Assembly: GCF_003465825.1 (NCBI RefSeq)
Contig: NZ_QSBV01000010.1
Span: 29,068-93,067, forward strand
Direction: 5' to 3'
DNA from: Collinsella sp. AF02-46-1
GTDB lineage: Bacteria; Actinomycetota; Coriobacteriia; Coriobacteriales; Coriobacteriaceae
DNA: 64,000 nt
Shown here: one piece after another, positions 62,101 to 64,000 of the stretch
Layout of the letters: every line of letters starts with the position of its first letter
Position numbering within the stretch: position 1 is the first letter of the stretch
Notes under the pieces: generated by a model
The model's database searches: none
The model's input: the letters and a program-made list of their open reading frames with translations, nothing else
What the model was told of the DNA's origin: nothing
Program-made: the position numbers and the translations under genes

Positions 62101-63898
62101 GGACAGCTATATGGCTGCTGGCGGCTCGATGAAGGGGCTCGGTAAGAGCATCCTCTTCAATGGTGCCGACGGAAGGTTGCCCCAGGGCAGCCAGCTTGCG
62201 CTCATCGATGCGAACGTTGACGGCCGGGCCGGTGGCAGAGAGTATCACTATACGGTGGGCGAAGGCGGAGCAACGAGCGTTTCCCTGAGCGGAAACGACG
62301 GCTTTAAGGATTCTGCGGGCAATCCATATCAGGAGCGATGGCTGAGCGAGATTTTGGATGTGTCGGCCACACAGGATGGCGCCGGCACATGGACCGTGTG
62401 TGATAACGAGGCAGAGGCGACCGCTAAAGCGAAACTCGATGGCAAGTGGACGCTGTTTAAGGTTGCGGGTGCTGACGTTCCCAGCAACAGTCGCTATACG
62501 CTAGAGGTGCCTAAGGATAACGGCAAGGAGCAGCGTGCGTCGGAGAGCGTCTACCTAGTTGTCAACGTGCCCAAGTCGGGCGACGGCGTGACGCAAGCTA
62601 ATATCAACGGTTTTACGGCTTCGTCTATTGACTCGAATTCTTCGGGTGCCCGCATATCTTGGAATCTGCATCATGTTTTACGCACCGATGGCAGCGACGA
62701 TATTCAAAACAGTACGGCATCGACATACAGTATCTTGTCCAATTATGAGCAGAATGTAGTCGACAAAAAAGATGGGGCGTGCATTCCGGTTTCGAAGTCG
62801 GAGGACGGTGCCGCCTACGTTCTTTCTCTCGATGTCATGGATACGGTTACGTTTAGCCCGAGCCAATACTATACAGAGAGCGACCATCTGTTCTATCAGC
62901 TCGATACATCGCTGTGTCGCTATGGCGCCAACAACAACCTAATGGGAGTAAGCAGTTTCCCGAGCGGAACTTCGGCGATTGCGAAGTTCTATGTTGCCAT
63001 CGGCAATCAGAACTACAGGTGGAATGGCAGCGATTGGGAGCCGTATGACGCTTCGACGCCTGCGTTTACACAGATTGTGACGGATACGGGTGATGACTCA
63101 CTGAGGCTCACGCTCGACCATGACCTTGCCGGAATCCGCAAGCGTGCAGCGGGCGGATCCTTTACCGTGCGTACGGTAGTGGAAGAGATTCGCCTTACGC
63201 CGGACGGCTGCAACAAGGTTATCTCCCTGTCCAAGCAGTCTGGCGAGGACGCCTGTACCAAGATGTCCTATACCGCCAAGCTTTCGACGCGCGATTCTGG
63301 TCTTGCCACCTCGAGCCTGGCGATGACGAAGCGCGGCAACGTTGGATACTATCGCATGGACACGGGTGATACGACCATTACGCTATCGGCGCCTGAGAAG
63401 TCGCAGCTTGGCATTAACGTGGACGACCTGCGTCCGATCGCGAATGGCACGATTGGTCTGGGTGCCACGTATGAACTGGGTGGACTCAGCAACGCCGCCG
63501 AGGCAATTGCGAACGCAGACTCTGTTGTGTACACGCTCGCGCTTCAGCGCCGCGGAACCGACGGCACGTATGAGAGCGTAACGGATGATATCTCCAACTA
63601 CGTAACAGTGACGGAGAGTAAGCTTGCCGCGGTCGCTCCCTCCGGTAGCACGATCACCTTCACTGACTCGAAGGAGAACGGCAAGTTCCGAACACAGAAC
63701 GGCGACACCACGTTTAACCTGCCCTTTACCGTTAAGGTCAACACGCAGGCTGAACAGCGTGATCAGTTCTACGCGAACTATCGTCTGGTGATGACGGCGA
63801 GCCTAGTCACGGGCAGCACGGCGAGTGCAACGCCTCAATCGCCCGACTATGTGACCTACACGCTCACGAGGGTGAACCTCAACGGCATCGATCACTAG
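53165..63898 (+). CDS. Giant secreted repeat protein (GLUG-like beta-helix)
   Basis: 3577 residues. The start MRTAKRILAEFMTVVMVLQACSPTVVAVAAG is a signal peptide (a Cys in LQACS could instead be a lipobox). Residues about 56-135 are a very acidic Asp/Ala/Glu/Thr stretch. A long middle part holds about 25 copies of the motif GG(L/V/I/F)(I/V/L)G spaced about 40-120 residues apart (GGFIGKAAN, GGLIGDASF, GGLVGKLWG, GGLIGCIAQ, GGYVGAIAG, GGLLGAINS), the pattern of GLUG-type repeats and predicted right-handed beta-helices. The C-terminal third (from about 2800) lacks these motifs. There is no LPXTG sorting signal or C-terminal membrane anchor. Such proteins are usually adhesins; here the attachment mode is unclear. 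It is the last gene of the operon; ATG with AAGAGG about 12 bases upstream. Confidence 0.85.
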   Translation: MRTAKRILAEFMTVVMVLQACSPTVVAVAAGWQNISNEIAAASAKALDTAEGGETNGDVTIGSGSSDTGADSDSAGDDAAKDDAAAGDTTDSAMGSDSTGDQTEGDDAADDAAADDAEQDADDATSEDAEAQAGATITDLKKLVELLKANGAENIVLKEDNSGIKSLNVKSSEAFAALSNADASLYYDAQIKVIITGDAKLTESANNGMSFQGFGSDEHPFEGRIYRSLNGADSPVELTTDRTVFNSLKLTDQNNMVKMKWVGATSYSAPMVASKVSGAENSEESKTLNASVDIAGPVDKKDDTTSVLTAPLLGETTGYLAAKVTYSFTGSHKILKVNATGNIGLIGNTVESGALTVESVTFPNDLASGGTVETSSDNAGLLVGEVKDGATLSVGTLTNVPAATVQSTSGFAGGVVGLVGSSAGAMVNVTEALDLHALTVKGTTASGGFIGKAANLTLTVGTDNSGKDASGNAITIKPARAVGSSSAGTYAGGLIGDASFAGKFTINGDIFDFGEGVDLSVSNTSVAPSAGGLFGELDISNGDVTVSGGSYTSTLQNGTDNNNSVRGNYGGLVGKLWGRKDGEALRAFTVQDGAAVSFGVGSNGKLTYAGGLVGYLGEGNGSPNESAVVIDDATVTCATSGYASNSGKYGGAVGVVDTKNVLEVRGLKVETAGNATIGGSNGGFAGVVGSSWRGIVKFSGVTDLSDARFAENDHTAQLVYENFNSLIFAAGSGSDGGATAGDITKWQYKRPTTQVKIDDIYSYGQVIRLGSGLSNDLITINDSHQCIFKSNLVKTGGAFVLAGVDDFAKLAITWQTSGYFSAVEDVADDNFAQIPSTNITLSADINLSGTGLTGLTKDRQPKEQAGVNENNHSFTATLNGNGHTISLAVGEPYGMRGNSEVSATSDGNGKIYRHGRLGLFAAINGATVSDVTIAGSMKFDNGAAIDAGSLAGTIAGGLTLSGATCKTNIACDDTFANDVNINDVNIGGIAGSVSTASTVTFGGSSKAQATIAATKTLNGNIRIGGAIGYVGDYASTFNVTGLEAGGKIETGNCASGKIAQVGGLIGCIAQGKQENVTNKTNVATVNIAGLVFDSFAMSVGKNGDKLNGAGGLLGYSWGNAVVTIGDNSVNKDVNSYALRTTKASITAENSKELGGLVYAASGHWVINDYAIDLSGATINASNAEMLGLLVGRGSRVADGIYGSEPYAGLYLEDKAYWGTAYRVEGIHVAEAKSIKKFDEWVGDGRKPGSKLIDAEWNTVVSLHTKDDVNNGKLDMSGNPGSDNSYHNRTDFGNSRKTNAWTRYYYNLDKAYTVVGSNSKNSSASSWMDRPEYLLLWCACLYAPPAIQGYIIPGNREIFKGNNIGTNGSEGVAINLEGYSFYPTNPTSNSTVTVKNATITFHYSDIKAEQEGNKKNNEATQHENMHCALIRTHTGDLKVENVTLAGTVGSVVSDWGSSSGALVCRYIYGPVKKTNVAQITINGLVLDGLAVDGVTNATQYAPLLINQMQTLVNLDAKNISVTDSYNNGTKKKIAATSLFGELGVGDKANQVIAKFEKISLPSQTDNSIFTHASLLESFGYATGGTGSADYTFTADAAQNDKVTYGSEIDRKGTEYSGKQLWYYDEATYGTPNGLVKAGDKTANVDAPVFGDYLPYVYKGKATESNVQYHEIKVNQRIPKLITGCGTYGDPYTVKDATEMNAIANYINNSVALDGWEVTIAADQSALCTRRSDQSTNNEVTYVYKQANGTDKKWERKIGDKTDPEQTLSDETVRRYIQSAYYSIEPDKDSKITVDATSFGGFGNKANPFRGVIVGDLGASTATIEIENNKGELRGLVPYSYGSVVRNLNINYVNESAAITYSAKDADGAPTAFFGGVIGCILGGDNIIDGVVVNGATADNPTTGFTVTGGGTKSHLVPVGGYVGAIAGGGVIFRNMSGTSWRAGTSDKSQGLGTGNFRQYDNPYVGRVIDGYAFSEGCKVENGNASYKINELTNKGTACVTTTGTDNKYIGTDAEAPVTTVENAQGLLVLSAIISSGAGAGAAHTDYANYGVFRGSKAYWGSDKQDPAINGYLFGNKEYGKVRNASYDCVGKPASAAGDFETAKNDDQKAPGKQGWHGPLDHDDDVNSPYLVASYAADYQTGYVCASKSIGMSLEFKENATYDMTGYGTGYVGLSGRYYSNACSSNEASTDRDRITPHVATIDGNGATITVGAKDATYGVVEYADDDYKVSGVGGLFSTVMFTSTNVGQSVTANDGAQVKDLTFSNCNVSLTYKDANGSIASGPASNDLIGTGLLAGATANYDGNTRGVYRNVQMKNCTVLGAKSVGGLLGSSGRTSRRTDNDVTYMVNFGSGTQAPANLYDCSYTGLSVTGEKYVGGYVGAIASPCSVWTTAATGVYEKTIGKNSTITATGTTPYVGGVFGYTSSNVSVNTKIGITEAVASSTAVISGVNVLATGSNTDKYMGAGGVVGSAYRGVISISNVRIDAGGDAKSAIIGDATGTNNSIRNAGGLIGEVTSSGSPNTYWFEDCSVENINIAGTDQCSGGLIGYYFSNVNIACNNIAIECATIKGRWSGGLLGAINSGADVINVTNTKVSNTTFGGTSNGGIAGDGRGQFHLVNVLMDSNTYKLGSKQGVLLGEVDTNGYSLSAAGVNVKLGNGKTTRDLPPMVYTTNTAAVNRKTYIAFGDYKDTLRAPDEGTTLYGADDTATTAASPYVTTSPVSTLAVRASDNDTTDRYLFGDGATIDTAATVQSEAGTGVADRYTYTNIGGINDNGAYQNKSSYDASSVASKFNSNNDTSSNQATTDFSVLVISGNDNTTVKSYLNIVTNGGFSDACRLNNENGTNPHVTAKAEVFQLKDGVFVKDDDASNNPTLRVVNNGKNNMSFSPSSDWDNGMGRFTLLTVTFTEAGQSYNVQVPIIVKRKLEIDFTATYDYGTKFKESDYANLGKDAHVLTSFGEPMTGLLTWTYNSANGKEVDFGWDSYMAAGGSMKGLGKSILFNGADGRLPQGSQLALIDANVDGRAGGREYHYTVGEGGATSVSLSGNDGFKDSAGNPYQERWLSEILDVSATQDGAGTWTVCDNEAEATAKAKLDGKWTLFKVAGADVPSNSRYTLEVPKDNGKEQRASESVYLVVNVPKSGDGVTQANINGFTASSIDSNSSGARISWNLHHVLRTDGSDDIQNSTASTYSILSNYEQNVVDKKDGACIPVSKSEDGAAYVLSLDVMDTVTFSPSQYYTESDHLFYQLDTSLCRYGANNNLMGVSSFPSGTSAIAKFYVAIGNQNYRWNGSDWEPYDASTPAFTQIVTDTGDDSLRLTLDHDLAGIRKRAAGGSFTVRTVVEEIRLTPDGCNKVISLSKQSGEDACTKMSYTAKLSTRDSGLATSSLAMTKRGNVGYYRMDTGDTTITLSAPEKSQLGINVDDLRPIANGTIGLGATYELGGLSNAAEAIANADSVVYTLALQRRGTDGTYESVTDDISNYVTVTESKLAAVAPSGSTITFTDSKENGKFRTQNGDTTFNLPFTVKVNTQAEQRDQFYANYRLVMTASLVTGSTASATPQSPDYVTYTLTRVNLNGIDH

Positions 63899-63920
63899 TT
63901 CCGAAGCCAACTAGCTTCGC

Positions 63921-63956
63921 AAAGGGGGCGGCAACCACCCGGTTGCCGCCCCCTTT
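63921..63956 (+). terminator. Terminator of the surface-protein operon
   Basis: AAAGGGGGCGGCAACC and GGTTGCCGCCCCCTTT form a perfect 16-bp stem with a 4-nt loop, about 22 bp after the stop. Confidence 0.9.
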
Positions 63957-63976
63957 CTAGTTCAAGACTTTAGTCT

Positions 63977-64000
63977 GCTGGCCGCGCAGCGGCCAGCTTT
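63977..64000. terminator. Second hairpin at the window end
   Basis: GCTGGCCGC-GCA-GCGGCCAGC followed by TTT, cut by the window edge. Possibly a terminator of a convergent gene beyond the window, or a backup terminator. Confidence 0.6.

Overview
The window looks like the chromosome of a GC-rich, host-associated actinobacterium of the class Coriobacteriia, most like Collinsella. The signs are a mannose-family PTS, a sortase-anchored GH31 glycosidase with cohesin-, dockerin-, CBM- and FIVAR-like modules, amino-acid ABC transport, an Nfn-type flavoprotein pair, an ECF transporter with a fused double ATPase, a large surface-protein operon, and many palindromic intergenic repeats. The genus is inferred from gene content and sequence flavour; no 16S gene is present.

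Layout. 1-1500 is the 3' part of carB. 1.7-5.6 kb holds a GntR/UTRA regulator divergent from a four-gene mannose-family PTS (IIA-IIB-IIC-IID). 5.7-6.6 kb has a small 2TM protein and a MarR regulator. 7.1-13.6 kb is one 2137-residue GH31 cell-wall enzyme. 13.8-21 kb has purE, a class B sortase, a MoaE-like protein, a CmpB-like membrane protein, then purF, purM and purN. 21-22 kb is a RelB/DinJ-like antitoxin overlapping a PIN toxin. 22-28.4 kb has an orphan PTS IIA, a PrsA-like foldase, a YqeY protein, an amino-acid ABC transporter (ATPase, Tat-type lipoprotein, two permeases) and a cytidylate kinase-like protein. 28.7-31 kb is nfnAB on the minus strand, then pth. A nuclease-like hypothetical gene lies between two 204-bp MITE-like elements (32.1-33.8 kb). 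prs and glmU follow (minus), then an ECF module (T, fused A-A, S), xthA, a sirtuin, a folP-folK fusion, a BPL-like protein, coaX and an initiator tRNA. 46.4-50 kb has an enoate-reductase-like flavoenzyme and an AAA/DUF4143 ATPase preceded by a 23-bp-period iteron array. 50.2-63.9 kb is a four-gene surface operon ending in a 3577-residue secreted repeat protein.

How the parts fit. carB, purE, purF, purM, purN, prs, folP-folK and coaX supply nucleotides and cofactors. The GH31 enzyme, its LPXTG-like anchor, the sortase and the PTS systems fit a glycan-foraging gut commensal. The surface operon is probably for adhesion or envelope decoration.

The most unusual content is non-coding. There are two arrays of 15-bp arms that alternate orientation every 40 bp, five 12-bp direct repeats at exactly 23-bp steps before an ATPase gene, several families of 160-204 bp elements with 27-29 bp inverted ends, a palindrome-bounded linker inside the ECF ATPase gene, and small repeats that supply the stop codon of the gene they follow.
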